Below, piece by piece: positions 22,907 to 34,622 of a stretch of 64,000 nt of DNA. Location: NCBI RefSeq assembly GCF_047675955.1, contig NC_132926.1, forward strand, positions 18,229,826 through 18,293,825. Reading direction: 5' to 3'. The position numbers and the translations under genes were made by a program. Under the pieces are notes generated by a model. The model saw only the letters and a program-made list of their open reading frames with translations. It did no database searches and had not been told where the DNA came from. How positions within the stretch are numbered: the stretch's first letter is position 1; every line of letters begins with the position of its first letter. The stretch comes from Chlorocebus sabaeus (taxonomy: Eukaryota > Chordata > Mammalia > Primates > Cercopithecidae).

Positions 22907-24170
22907 TCATCTTTAAGTGATATAAAGTATTGGTGGCAATATTCATTGCTCAGTTTCCCTAGCTTTAATAACTATTCTCATGAAGAATTCTTGCTTTTTT
23001 ACAAAGTGTGGGCATGATTCAGAAAGCCTTATATCATCCACTGGCTAGTGTTTTCTATTAATTCCTATCAAAATAATTTTATGTCTTCAGCACATGATTG
23101 GGTACCCAGACTGTTGCTGAGTTGCTGAAAAGGAAACAGGACATTTAGGATGGAACAGTGTGTCAGCAACAGCTGCTCAAACCTAATATGTGTAATCTGT
23201 TAGCTAGGCAAACAGTAAAAAGTGGCATTTATCAAAAGCATTTATCAGGGGGAAAAGAAAACGCACAGGAGACAATAGTGTTCTATTGATCTGCAAGAAG
23301 TTTATTTTTCCATTCAGCAATGTTAAACTAATCAATTTCTTAAATAAAGTAAAAATACTAGTATTGATAATCCCAATGATGGCTTAAGTTTTCTAGGACA
23401 ACAGAGGTATCATATTGATGTTGTAATAACGCAAATGCCAGGCTTGATTGTGTTTGACATGTTCACTGGTGGGTTTTGATTGCTAGAATTAATTCCTCAC
23501 TGCGAAAGAGATGTTTTCAAGATGTTGAGTTTAGGGCTGGTGAATTGGAAGGATTTAAAAAAAGGACTTTTTAATTTCCTCCTCCCTTGGTTGCCGTAGA
23601 TGTTTAGTAATCCCAGGAAGTCGAGAAAGAAAAATGGTGTTGTAAAAGTAATGGAGTTAAAAAATCAAAAGTGGCTGCTTTAGTCTAAGTTATATAATAA
23701 TTCCAAAGATTCAGCAAATTGAATTTTAATGTCCATAATTAATGTGTTTATAATACTTACGATATTTATTTAAAATATTATACAGATGTGTATTTTGGAA
23801 AGTCTTTTTAAACCAGATTTTCATGCCACAGATTACTATGTAGTGAGCTATCCACTACTCATTCCATTTCTGTTCATGTTACCTAGGCCCACCCCACTGT
23901 GTTCCCCACCAAATTTTAGAATACAGCTGTAGATAAGATAAGGAGGAGGCAGTTAATGTAAGCACCTCTTATTTAAACCCCAGGAAGAAATGTCAGCTGT
24001 CATCAAATATTTCTAACTCTGGGTGACTCATAGCACATTTTGGGGGGTCTGTTCTAATTGTCCAACTCAGGGATACTTTTTAAAAAGCATAAATTTGATC
24101 TCACTGTGCATCCTTTTTCTTTAAATTTTATTTCTAATATTCAGAGTGAAGATGGTATTAGAAATATTCT
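22907..24170. other. Non-coding stretch, unique
   Basis: No gene or named repeat seen. The 23040-23340 part is repeat-free and evenly complex and includes the E-box-like 'cagctg' near 23170. Whether it is conserved cannot be told from one genome. Confidence 0.5.
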
Positions 24171-24171
24171 T

Positions 24172-24317
24172 GGCTGGGTGTGCTGGCTCATATCTGTAAT
24201 CCCAGCACTTTGGGTGGCCAAGGCGGGATCGTCGATTGAGCCCAGATCCTGAGAAGTTGAGGACAGGTCACTGCACTCCAGCTTGGGCAACAGAGCAAGA
24301 CCCTGTCTCGAAAAAAT
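24172..24317 (+). mobile_element. Alu with internal deletion or Alu-like monomer
   Basis: Starts like an Alu left monomer ('ggctgggtgtgctggctcat', 'gtaatcccagcactttggg') and ends like a right monomer ('ctgcactccagcttgggcaa', 'gaccctgtctc'), but is only ~146 bases. Either an Alu that lost its centre or an early free monomer. Confidence 0.75.
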
Positions 24318-25222
24318 ATATATTTATTTATATTATGTGCATATCACTGATTGTATGAAAGAAATTCTACAAGCTCAAGAGGAGTGTGATAGAATTGAAG
24401 CTCTAATCATTTTGTTATTGAGTCAGTATACCAATATATACCGATTCAGATAAAATTCTCATAAACTTGTTAAAAAATAAAATGAAAAAAAAGACAACAT
24501 ATTTTTTCAAATCACTTATAAATCATCAGTGAAAGGAAAATATTTTAAATATTGAAAAATTAACAAAACTATTTTCCTCAAGTATGAACAGTAATCTAAG
24601 AGATTGCAAAAGCAATGAAAAAAACTACTTAGCTTGTACAAATCATTAGTGAACAAGCCCACATAAACACAAGTGCATATGTAAATGCTGTTTTAAAAAT
24701 GCATTTTAGGGGGAAAATCCTCTATAATGGGCATTATGGAAAGGTCAACAGCATAAAACAGTGATACTAGCTAAAATGAGAATGCCCTTGAGGAATCGTG
24801 GAAACCCATGGAAAAGTATCTGCCAGCATCTTTTGCAAGATGGTGTTATGAGAAAAGAGATGAAACAAATCTTACACGTAGCGTGTAGTCTATGAAATAC
24901 ATTTAACACCTTGCTCTGTGAAATTTTACTTGCAAAAGCAATTTATTTTAGAGGAAACGTATTTTTTTCTGTAATAGCTTGTCAAATAACTGTAAAATTA
25001 GTCAATTAAATGTTGTTTAATGATAAAGAAAACATGTGTGGGTGGTTTACCTGTCAGAAGCACAGTGCTTGAATATTATTGGGAAAAGGGCAGGAAAGGC
25101 AGAGGTGAAAATGGAGACAGCCAAGGTGGTTAAGAGACTGAAGACACAAAGAAGCAGAGAATTTTAATGTATGCCGTGAGGTAAACCGGAGAAAGAGGTG
25201 ATGAAAATACAATTTTAGGAAG
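24318..25222. other. Non-coding AT-rich stretch
   Basis: No gene or clear repeat. It begins with AT-rich low complexity (24318-24340). Confidence 0.5.
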
Positions 25223-25227
25223 ATTTC

Positions 25228-25584
25228 TAATATGTTTTAGCTGTGTCCCCCCCCAAATCTCACTTTGAATTGTAATAATCCCCATGTGTCAAGGGCAGAA
25301 CCAGGTGGAGATAATTGAATCATGGGGGGCAGTTTCCCCCATACTGTTCTCTTGGTAGTGAATAAGTCTTGCGAGATCTGATGGCTTTATAAATGGGAGA
25401 GCCCTTGAACAAGTTCTCTCACCTGTTGCTATGTAAGATGTGACTTTGCTCCTCATTTGCCTTCTGCCATGATTATGAGGCCTCCCCACCCAGCTGAAAC
25501 TGTGAGTCAATTAAACCTCTTTCCTTTATAAACTACCCAGTTTGGGATATGTCTTTATTAGCATCATGAGAACGAACTAATACA
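25228..25584 (+). mobile_element. THE1-class MaLR solo LTR
   Basis: Near full-length THE1-type LTR: 'ttagctgtgtccccccccaa', 'ggagataattgaatcatggg', 'cagtttcccccatactgttc', 'gtgagtcaattaaacctctt', ending 'gaacgaactaataca'. The 5-base flanks 'atttc' at 25223-25227 and 25585-25589 are identical, a perfect target-site duplication. No internal sequence is present, so this is a solo LTR. A C-run of 8 near the start may vary in length. Confidence 0.93.
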
Positions 25585-25589
25585 ATTTC

Positions 25590-27590
25590 CATATGAAGTA
25601 ATATGTAAAATTTCTATAATATCCCTTTAAAGAAAACTTTCAGTATAGAGTCACAATATTCTTCAAGAATTCTTGAAGAGATATATCTTAGCGAGTATGT
25701 TGAAGAGCAAAGAGCAGGCTCATTATTGCTTAGAATTATTTGACTTGTATTTTGAATATGATAGTCTGGCAGGTTTGAACTTCAATATACAGGTCAACTG
25801 ATCCTGCATCAAATAATGTCTTCCAAGGATTCCAAGGAAACTATCATAAGAAAGTGAGGCATTGGTGCCAAACTGAGATCACAGGCATATGTAGAATGAT
25901 GTGTAGAATGATGCTTTGTTTGAGATTATGTTACTTTATCCAGTTGAATAAGTGTTAACAGAATGACCAAACAAAAATTTCCTAGTGAAATTACTCACCA
26001 ATTTGGAGCTTCAGTAAACACTCAGTTTCTTAAAGCAGGGCTCCTTCTAAATCATAGAGAATAAAATTATTATCTCTGAGAATACTGGTGTAACCAAATG
26101 ATGGAACCATTCTCTAATAGTCAAGGTTGAAGAATCTGACTAGATTGCTGTTGTTCCATTTCCTCCTTCTGGACACATGGGAAGACTGACTGCATTTTCC
26201 AGTCTCCTTTTCAATTAAGTTTAGGGACCTGTGACTAGTTTTTATTAAATGGAATGTGAGGAGAAGTGGTATTTGTCACATCTGGGCCAAAGTTAACATA
26301 AGAAGAGGGGAAAGCATTGATGGTTGTTTATTTTGTTTTATTTTACTTTGAGAAAGACTTGGTAAATATATAATGGGCTTGATTCAAAGAGAGCAAGAAT
26401 GTCTTGAAATGTCAAAGACTTGCACTTGTCATTCAAAGATATAACTTTGCCATCGATTCTACCAGACAATTCTTCATAACTCTTCAGTGTCTGTAAAGAT
26501 TAAGCTTAAGGAATGTATCAGAATTAGTGGTTATTTTTAAACTGGGTAGAGAGCTAGCATAATGGTTCACTCATCTGAATCATTAAAGCAATGTACATAA
26601 CTAATCAGATAGTAACCCAGGTTCCTCTTCTCTACAGTGAGGTTTGTTTGGTTCTCATTACCATAGAACCATAATTTACTTGCCTCCGTGTTCTGAAAGT
26701 TGTTCAGATTGGGTTCAAATCTGAAGGATAAGTGATGCTCATGAGCTCTAGCCAGAGAGACTAATTGTGTTGTAGCCATCATTTTTATAGGACATTGTAA
26801 ACTTGTACACTCTGCACAGCTGCGGCTATTAACCATGAAATACACATTACAGCTATATTTTATCATATAGATAAACTGGATCACTCCTGGAGCTTTCTTC
26901 TTCCACATTGTGTATTTAACTCTATGGCAATTCAAACTTATCTTTGCCTCACTCCATGGCACTGAATGTTGCCTCAGGATAAGATCCTGGATGAAAATGA
27001 ATTAACCTTCAAAGTATGGAAGAGAACTTTACATGACATGTAAATTCTTTATCATAAAAAAGTTGATTTAAAGTATTCTAGGGGTATTTTTGAAAATTAA
27101 AATTCATAATGCATATTAAAATAATCAGGATTTTTATAGCCCTGGTGACTTAGGTTGTTAGATGTGCCAAAGGAATTTTTTCTCTACTTTTTTTTTTCAT
27201 CTGTCATTAATTGGTGCTGTTTTTACACAGAACTGTCTTCCTCTGGAGTCACCACCTGCAGTAACTTATTATAGATTCTTCAGTTCCATTATTCATATTT
27301 GTGCTTCTGTATCTAGATACCACCCTACTGTCATACACTTTATGTGACACATGGTGCTTAGAACTTGCTACCATTAAATGCTGAAAAATAAAATAGAAAT
27401 CCCATTCATTTAATGTTCTATAATTTGACAAGTCTCCAACATGGGTTGGAGAATTGTAACTTCTCAAATCCTGTAGCTGGCAGTTTAGAAACCCAATAGT
27501 CAATAAATTATGAAAATAGAAAAATACCTAAAGCATATGAGATATAGAGAAATTAAGCCCACATATAAAACTGGTAACAGCAAAGACTTC
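25590..27590. other. Non-coding stretch with a possible ancient repeat
   Basis: No gene. The 26120-26300 part ('ttttccagtctccttttcaa', 'aaatggaatgtgaggagaag') resembles a common ancient mammalian repeat that I cannot name. The 131-codon minus-strand frame at 26567-26962 shows no domain, signal peptide or codon pattern that would make it a gene. Confidence 0.4.
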
Positions 27591-27591
27591 A

Positions 27592-27662
27592 TATTAGCCC
27601 ATTTTCACACTGCTATAAAGAAACACTCGAGACTGGCTGATTTATAAAGGAAAGAGGTTCTT
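27592..27662 (-). mobile_element. MaLR LTR 3'-end fragment (MST/THE1 class)
   Basis: 'tattagcccattttcacact', 'gctataaagaaacactcgag' and 'ctgatttataaaggaaagag' are the reverse complement of a MaLR LTR 3' end. The rest of the LTR is missing beyond 27662, so it was truncated by deletion. Confidence 0.85.
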
Positions 27663-29340
27663 CTTTCAAAAAATGGATTATAAACAATACACTGAAACCC
27701 TGAAGTAACTCTGGTACTTGCAAACAAAGTTTCCTAGAGGATGATGTATCTATTCAGAGATTTAACTATCAACATTTCAGATTCACCTTGTTATAGAATG
27801 GTGCCATATAATTAAGTATCCAAACATAAACCTTAAAAATGATGCTTGTAAAGATGTCCCATGGACATACACACTAATGAAATCACACAGGGATGCCCTC
27901 CCCTGGTAACAGGTAAAACAGACTGCATTGAAGAATTTATAATATTTAGCACTTAATTGTGGAGTCAAAATGACTACAAAATTCTCATGAGTGCACTTAG
28001 TTTCATTACACATTAGCTGACTTCTTCCCAGAAATGTTGCAAACCATGCCTTCCAAGGATTGATACCCATATACTTGACTAACTAAAGCAAGATAAATGA
28101 TTTAGAACCTAGTCACTCTAATCACTACAAAAAGATAAAGGATAACTTTTTAAAATGTATTTGATTTTTACTAACCTATTGCCTTGAGGAGTTGAGCACT
28201 GTAGTATAGGGGCTTGATTTTAAATGATATAAAACCAATTTAAACTTGTTTAAGCAACTAAATAATTTATTTGGTTTCACATATGGGAAGCCCATGGGTA
28301 GACGAAGCTGGCTTTACACAAGCAATGTTAAATGCCTCAGGAATGTCATTTGGACTGTTTCTTTCTCTCTTGGCTCATTCCCTTTGTACAGTGATTTCAA
28401 TTTTAGGCAGGTTTCCCATGTGCCATGACAGATGACCAAATCAGCTACATGATTTGAGAGCATATAGTTTGAGATCTCAAAAAAAGGGGAGCCCTCTTTC
28501 TTCACATTCCATATATAACAGGAAAGCTTTTTACTGACTCTCCTTGTTTTATGGACCTATCACAGGCCCAACATCTGTGACCATGGCAATTTGGGTTGGG
28601 ATGACACTCTAGTCCTACAGCCTGTGGCCAGGTGAGTCAGGCACCATGAGTGATAGCTTTACCATGACAAAATGGAATAAATACTGGCATCTGCTTTTCT
28701 CTCACATAAGAGAAATGCTGGTATTTTTATACCACATAACCACTTCTGATATTTTCTAAATGCTGAAATGATTCCATGATGGTAAAGAATGTGTACAGTA
28801 AAGTCTGGCCATAAAATGCCTCTCCATACCCATTGTAGGGCATCCCTATATAGGGATGAAGCATACACATTTTATTTTTACCTCAGGGATTATGTGATAG
28901 AGCAAGTGTGTATGCTCTCAATAGGCAGATTAAGCCAAAAATAAATATTCTTTTGTGTAGAATTGAATAAAACCTTATAAGAATTTTCTCAGTAGTGCAT
29001 TCTCACATAAAAATAAGCCAGTAACAAGAAGAGTAGTATTATTTCAGCATAGTTTGCATAATTACTTTCCATACATATTGTAGCTTAGCTTGTAGTTACC
29101 ATCTCATAGTGTCATTTTAAATTAATAGGCTTGCATATATTTTACCATAGTACCTATTATATGTTAGCTAAGAAAATAACAATTGTAATTCTACCTATAG
29201 TTGCTCAAAGATTTTTAAAATTGATTTTTCATCCATATTATTTCTTTTAAATGCTTCAAAGAACAGTTTCAGTGGACTTTCATATAGCTATATTATTTTG
29301 GCTTAGAAAACAGACAAAAACAATAGATATTGTACACTAC
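27663..29340. other. Non-coding stretch, unique
   Basis: No gene, exon or named repeat that I can support. Short frames on both strands (27783-28070, 28246-28428, 28659-28868) have no recognisable content. Confidence 0.5.
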
Positions 29341-29352
29341 GCTTGGAAACAT

Positions 29353-29650
29353 CTTTTTTTTTTTTTGAGATGGAGTTGTGCTCTTGTCACCCAGGCTGAA
29401 ATGCAATACCACAATCTCAGGTCACTGCAACCTTTGCCTCCCTGGTTCAAGCGATTCTCCTGCCACAGTCTCCTGAGTAGCTTGGACTACAGGCGCCTGC
29501 CACCATACCCAGCTAATTTTTATATTTTTAGTAGAGATGGGGCTTGGCCATGTTGGCCAGGCTTATCTCAAACTCCTGACCTCTGGTGATCCACCCACCT
29601 TGGCCTCCCAAAGTACTGGGATTACAGGCATGAGCCATCGTGCCCAGCAT
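29353..29650 (-). mobile_element. AluS, full length
   Basis: Reverse-complement Alu with a T-run at 29354-29365. Flanks 'acgcttggaaacat' (29339-29352) and 'acttgaaaacat' (29651-29662) share 'cttg.aaacat', a target duplication with one change. Confidence 0.9.
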
Positions 29651-29662
29651 ACTTGAAAACAT

Positions 29663-29883
29663 TTGATGGCTATTTTGAGTCTTTCAAAATTAGGAGTTAG
29701 AATTTTGGATTAAGTCACACAAACGTATTATTTTATCAGAGTTTCCACCACAACTCATCCCGTTTGTTAGGAGCATTTATTAAATCAATACTGAATATTG
29801 CATATGTCACACAATGTATACAATTTTAAGAGAAATAGAAGAGTCACCACATTATAATCAAAGAGAAGAAACAGAACATACAT
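29663..29883. other. Spacer between two opposite Alus
   Basis: About 220 bases without a gene or repeat. It separates the minus-strand Alu at 29353 from the plus-strand Alu at 29901. Confidence 0.6.
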
Positions 29884-29900
29884 AAAATACACACAGGACA

Positions 29901-30195
29901 GGCCAGACACAGTGGCTCATGCCTGTAATCCCAGCACTTTGGGAGGCCGAGGTGGGAGGATAACCTGAGGTCAGGAGCTCGAGACCAGCCTGGCCAACAT
30001 GCTAAAACCCCATCTCTACTAAAAATACAAAAGTTAGCTGGGCGTGGTGGCAGGCGCATGTAATTCCAGCTACTCAGGAGGCTGAGGCAGGAGAATCGCT
30101 TGAACCAGGGAGGTGGAGATTGCAGTGAACTGAGATCATGCCATTGCACTCCAGCCTGGCAGACAAGAGCAAAACTTCATCTCAAAAAAAAAAAA
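29901..30195 (+). mobile_element. AluS, full length
   Basis: Complete dimeric Alu with an A-tail. The 17-base direct repeat 'aaaatacacacaggaca' at 29884-29900 and 30196-30212 is a perfect target-site duplication (its first A residues merge with the tail). Confidence 0.95.
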
Positions 30196-30212
30196 AAAAT
30201 ACACACAGGACA

Positions 30213-30940
30213 ATCTCATATATCCAGATGAATTGGCATTGGGCTATGTATGATGTGAAAACTTCAGCTAGAAAGAAAATTGAACCTCAATGGAAGGGAC
30301 ACCATGTTCTCTTGCATCACACCTTACTCTCCTCCTGGGTCCTAATCCTCCCTGGGTAAGCTATAGCTGTGCAAGCAGAAAGGAAGAATTGTGGCATTAA
30401 CCATTTGTAACTCTGCATGTGTATGACTCTTTGTCCACCCTGTACTGACCCCCTCACTCATTCATTGGTCCATTCATGTTTATGCACTTGCTTCATATAT
30501 GGGTCAAGAAACTCATGCATCTCTGGTAGCAGAAGTCTGCTGTTCTCCAGCAGAAAAATTTAGATGACAGAATGTTCTCCTTGAGAAACTAACATCCAGG
30601 TGAAAGTGACAGGGATATGAATATAGTTACGATTATCTTCAAGAATCTAAAAAAACTGAATAAGTAATGCAGAAAGGCAAAATGGTGTAGGATTTATGGG
30701 GTAATAAATCATATTCAGTATTTCCTCCATTAAATGTAGTATTCTAGGTACTGCAAAGCTAGCTGGAAAATTTTCATAGAGATGAGCCTAGGAAGAGATG
30801 ATGAGTTCATTGATGAGGGAATATGGGTTTTTCATAAAGAAAACTTTATGTGAATCAGTCAGGACTTAGGTTTATGCTTATTGATCCATTGGTCTATGCA
30901 TGTTTGCAACTTGCCTCAGTCACATGTGATCATGGATCAG
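30213..30940. other. Non-coding stretch, unique
   Basis: No gene or named repeat seen. Confidence 0.5.
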
Positions 30941-31244
30941 CTTTTTTTTTTTTTTTTTTTCTGAGACGGAGTCTTGCTCAGTTGCCCAGGCTGGAGTGTA
31001 GTGGCGCGATCTCGGCTTACTGCAAGCTCCGCCTTCCAGGTTCACGCCATTCTCTTGCCTCAACCTCCCGAGTAGCTGGGACTACAGGTGCCCGCCACCA
31101 CACCTGGATAATTTTTTTTGTATTTTTTAGTAGAGACAGGGTTACACTATGTGAACCAGGATGGTCTCGATCTCCTGACTTCGTGATCCACCTGCCTTGG
31201 CCTCCCAAAGTACTGGGATTACAGGCGTGAGCCACCGTACCCAG
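30941..31244 (-). mobile_element. AluY, full length
   Basis: Reverse-complement AluY: 'gtggcgcgatctcggcttac', 'gcaagctccgccttccaggt', 'gatggtctcgatctcctgac'. It lacks the AluYR changes seen at 3520-3841, so it belongs to the older catarrhine AluY pool. T-run at 30942-30960. The target duplication is unclear. Confidence 0.92.
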
Positions 31245-31520
31245 CCAGTTTTCTTTTGCTGTATAACAAATTATCCTAGAATACAGTGCCTTAAGACAAC
31301 AAGGATTTGTTCTCAAGGGTCCAAGATGACAAAAACAGAAGCTTCAAGACCTCTTAAGGCATAACCTTGGAGTCCCTCAAAATCACTTCTGTGTCATTCT
31401 GTGGTTCAAAGCATGTCACAGGCTTTGTTCAGATTGGAAGGGAAGGAGCATATATTTTTCTTCTTGATAGGAGAAATGGCAAATTTTAATTGGAAAAAGG
31501 CATGTGGATTGGAAAAAAAT
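31245..31520 (-). mobile_element. Ancient interspersed repeat, family uncertain
   Basis: 'ttttgctgtataacaaatta', 'gtgccttaagacaacaagga' and 'catgtcacaggctttgttca' match a common old mammalian repeat pattern, probably MaLR (MLT1)-related. The AluY sits directly on its left edge. Name and orientation are tentative. Confidence 0.4.
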
Positions 31521-32080
31521 AGTTTAGTGCTCTTTGCAAACAATGTACCACACTAGGAGCCCTAGTCAAGGCGAAGCTTTTCTAAATTACTGAGTACATC
31601 ACTGTTATAATAGAATACTTGACCTTTTAAGGTGATAAAGCCTGTAAAACATGTGATCTGCTCATATTCCACAGTTTAAGTAAATCTCAATTATTCTGAC
31701 GATGCCTTACCTTTGGTGTCATTCTTAAAATTAGATTTAAGACCTTTTTGTGAAAAAATATCCTCCAAAATGGGAACAACTAGTGAAGTTCTATTTCACT
31801 AACACTTGGAACGTAATACCAGAGCCACTGATGGGCACTGACCCCCACCTTTTTTCCCACAGGCTGTCAGTTAATGTAGAGGCTGATTAACTCACTGTTA
31901 GGGCTCAACTGCATAAAGAAATGCTTGAATTTCAGAAGGAACTACCTGATGATCCAAAAAGCTTCAGAAAAATTAAGCTACGGTGGTAGAATTCATCGTG
32001 GCAAAGTAGTATTAATGGTGGGAATGCCCAAGAGTTTCTCAAATATTTTCAGCTCGCTTTATGAATAAGAAATGGACCCA
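31521..32080. other. Non-coding stretch, unique
   Basis: No gene or clear repeat seen. Confidence 0.5.
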
Positions 32081-32082
32081 GA

Positions 32083-32362
32083 TGCTACACGCAGTGGCTC
32101 ATGCCCGTAATCCCAGTACTTTGGGAGGCCGAGGCAGGTGGATCACCTGAGGTCAGGTGTTTGAGACCAGCCTAGCCAACATGCTGAAACTCCGTCTCTA
32201 CTAAAACTACAAAAATTAGCCAGGCATGGTGGCAGGCGCCTATAATCCCAGCAACTTGGGAGGCTGAGGCAGGGAATTGCTTGAACCCAGGAGGCTGAGG
32301 TTACAGTGAGCCGAGATCACGCCACTGCACTCCAGCCTGGGTAACAGAGTGAGACTCCGTCA
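32083..32362 (+). mobile_element. AluS, full length, with rearranged tail
   Basis: Both monomers are present ('ggaggccgaggcaggtggat' to 'cagagtgagactccgtc'). The usual A-tail has been replaced by a G-rich pentamer array at 32372-32485. The direct repeat 'gacccaga' occurs just before the Alu (~32075-32082) and just after the array (~32487-32494). So the array sits inside the insertion and grew from its tail. Confidence 0.9.
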
Positions 32363-32371
32363 AGGAAATGG

Positions 32372-32485
32372 AGGGGAGGGGAGGGGAAGGGAGGGGAAGG
32401 GAGGGGAGGGGAGGGGAGGGCAGGGCAGGGCAGGGCAGGGCAGGGCAGGGCAGGGAAGGGAAGGGAAGGGAAGGGAAGGGAAGGG
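32372..32485 (+). repeat. Three-phase G-rich pentamer array in an Alu tail
   Basis: About 114 bases of 5-base units in one register. AGGGG with a few AAGGG units at 32372-32420, then 7 CAGGG units at 32421-32455, then 6 AAGGG units at 32456-32485. Every unit has at least a GGG run, so the plus strand has strong G-quadruplex potential. Frames through it on both strands are composition artefacts. Confidence 0.95.
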
Positions 32486-32698
32486 AGACCCAGAAAACCT
32501 AACTTGTTTAAGCTTAGAATTAGAAAGAAGTCAGCCTGTATACCACTCCACAATAGAGACCAGGACTAGAGCAACTACAATTACTATTCCCAGCTATCAC
32601 AACCCTGATTATGTAATTTATTTATATATATAAAAATGTGGCAAAAGGTCTCTTAGTATGGCCTGTGGACCTCAGAAAGCCTATGGCTTTTCTGAATA

Positions 32699-32790
32699 GA
32701 TATGTGTATATATGTGTATGTACTTGTATACATGTGTATGTGTATACATGTATATGTAAACATATATATATATGCACACACATAAACATG
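32699..32790 (+). repeat. TATG/CACATA alternating purine-pyrimidine tract
   Basis: Imperfect repeats of TATGTG, TATACATG and (TA)n followed by CACACA. Nearly all alternating purine-pyrimidine, so cruciform or Z-DNA prone. Confidence 0.85.
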
Positions 32791-32857
32791 CATCTGTTTC
32801 TTTTTCATGCAAGTGACACATTATCTCCTGAGTAATGTCCTCAAGGGTAGTACTGCT

Positions 32858-33152
32858 GGCCTGGCACAGTGACTCATGCCTTGTTGTCCTAGCACTTTGG
32901 GAGGCTAAGGCAAGAAGACTGCTTAAGCCCAGGAGTTTGAGTCCAGTCTGGGCAGCATAGGGAAACCCCTGTCTCTACAAATAACAATAAAAACAAATAG
33001 CCAAGTACAGTGGCATGCACTTGTGGTCCCAGCTACTTGGGAGGCCGAGGCAGGAGGATCACCTGAGCCTGGGAGGTCAAGGCAGCACTTAGCCATGATC
33101 ATGCTGCTGCACTCCACCCTGGACGACAGAATGAAACTCTGTCTCCAAAAAA
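32858..33152 (+). mobile_element. AluJ, full length
   Basis: Old Alu: 'gcctggcacagtgactcatg', 'ctgggcagcatagggaaacc', 'atgatcatgctgctgcactc'. Flanks 'tagtactgct' (left) and 'attactgctc' (right) suggest a decayed target duplication. Confidence 0.87.
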
Positions 33153-33385
33153 TGCAATAAAATAAAAATTATTACTGCTCTTTCCGTTAGTTTAAGGAAT
33201 GTTTTCAGTCTATGAAATAGTAACATGCTCATTCAGAAAGCAGCCTACAAATCCTTTTTTTTTTATTTGAAGTCATTTTGATGCAAAGAGAGTTGAGCTA
33301 TCACCTCAAACTTATAAAAAAATTAACCAAATATTTATCCCAAATGAGCACCTTTCCCAGACTTCAGAATCCTTTTTACTTTTGC

Positions 33386-33585
33386 TATGGAATGAATGTT
33401 TATGTCCCCACTAAATTCATATGTTGAAACCCTAATCGCCACTGTGATGGCGCTTTGGGGAGGTAATTTGGCCATAAGAATGGTGGCTCCATAACAGAAT
33501 TAGTGACCTTCTCAGAACAGATAGGAAAGAGCTTGACTGTGTGAGTGCTCTCTTCCTCCCTCTCTGTACTACGATGTGAGGAAAC
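33386..33585 (+). mobile_element. MLT1-type MaLR LTR, 3'-truncated
   Basis: Begins 'gctatggaatgaatgtttat', followed by 'ctaaattcatatgttgaaac', 'cctaatcgccactgtgatgg' and 'gctctcttcctccctctctg', the standard 5' half of an MLT1 LTR. It stops after 'gatgtgagg'. The 3' half is absent. Confidence 0.88.
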
Positions 33586-33992
33586 TTCAATAATTCTCAC
33601 AATAATACTCTAAATAGCATTGCCCTCATTGAAAAAAAAATCTCAGAAGCATACAATGACCTAATCAATATTAAAAGACTATTGAGTTATGAAACTGGGG
33701 CTGGACTATATAAATCACTCCACAGTACAGTTCTTCCTTTAAAACACTGCCCATACGTACTTTTTTTTTTTTTTTTCAACATACTGCTACCATAGGTCTA
33801 TGTCTGCTTCACCTCATTCTCTAATAATATTTAGTGTGCATTGAGTATCTTTTTTGTACATGGCACTCTCCTGGCTATGAGAGATGTAAGACTAAATTTA
33901 ATAGGATGTATGGCTTTAAGGAGCCTGGGGTCTAGTGATGACTGCACCAGACTTGATTGTTTATTTTGTCCCAGGTTCTTCTCCTTCCAAGC
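33586..33992. other. Non-coding stretch, unique
   Basis: No gene. A T-run lies at 33762-33776. Between the MLT1 fragment and the next LTR nothing else is recognisable. Confidence 0.5.
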
Positions 33993-34389
33993 CAATATAG
34001 TTTAGATGTTTGTCTCTTCCCAATCTCATCTTGAAATGTAATTCTCAGTGTTGAAGCTGGGATGTGGTGAGAGGTGTTTTGGTCATAAGGGGGGATCCCT
34101 TATGAACGACTTGGTGATGGCCTCATGATAGTGAGTTCTTGTGAGATCTGGTCGTTTCAAAGTGTGTGGCATTTCATCCCTCTCGCTCTTTTCTTGCTCC
34201 CGCTGCTGCCATGTGACACACCTGCCCTTGCTTCTGCCATAATTGTAAGCTTCCTGAGGCCTCACCAGAAGCAGATGCCAGCACCATGCTTCCTATAAAG
34301 TTTGCAGAACCGTGAGCCAATTAAACCTCTTTTGTTTATAAATTACCCAGCCTCAAGTATTTAGAGCAATACAAAAACTGACTGACACA
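33993..34389 (+). mobile_element. MST-type MaLR solo LTR
   Basis: 'tttagatgtttgtctcttcc', 'agcagatgccagcaccatgc', 'gcagaaccgtgagccaatta' and 'aacctcttttgtttataaat' are MST LTR landmarks. The LTR ends 'gactgacaca'. Flanks 'caagc' (33988-33992) and 'taagc' (34390-34394) look like a 5-base duplication with one change. There is no internal region. Confidence 0.9.
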
Positions 34390-34444
34390 TAAGCCATCTG
34401 CTATGTCGTTGGCAGGTGAAGTCTCCCTCTCCATAAAACAGTTA

Positions 34445-34584
34445 GCCCACATTTTTTAAGTGCTCACTATGTCCTAGTTTCTAAGTACCTTCAGTACATT
34501 AACTGATTTAATCTTCTCCACAACCCTAGAATATAAGAATCATTTTTATTTTTATTGTAAGATGCAGACATTTAGACAAACACA

Positions 34585-34622
<38 letters not shown>

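Noticed and set aside
24172..24317. Possible 7SL RNA pseudogene
   Set aside because: The sequence follows Alu, not the 7SL S-domain. An internally deleted Alu or monomer explains it better.
26567..26962. 131-codon minus-strand open frame in unique sequence
   Set aside because: No recognisable domain, signal peptide, splice context or repeat structure. The length is compatible with chance in AT-rich DNA.
30850..31230. 126-codon plus-strand frame
   Set aside because: Its second half reads through the minus-strand AluY. Such Alu-derived frames recur at 3507, 8404, 29251, 41411, 49904 and 50338.
32317..32633. Frames of Gly/Arg/Glu (plus) and Pro/Leu/Ser (minus)
   Set aside because: They are translations of the G-rich pentamer array and not genes.
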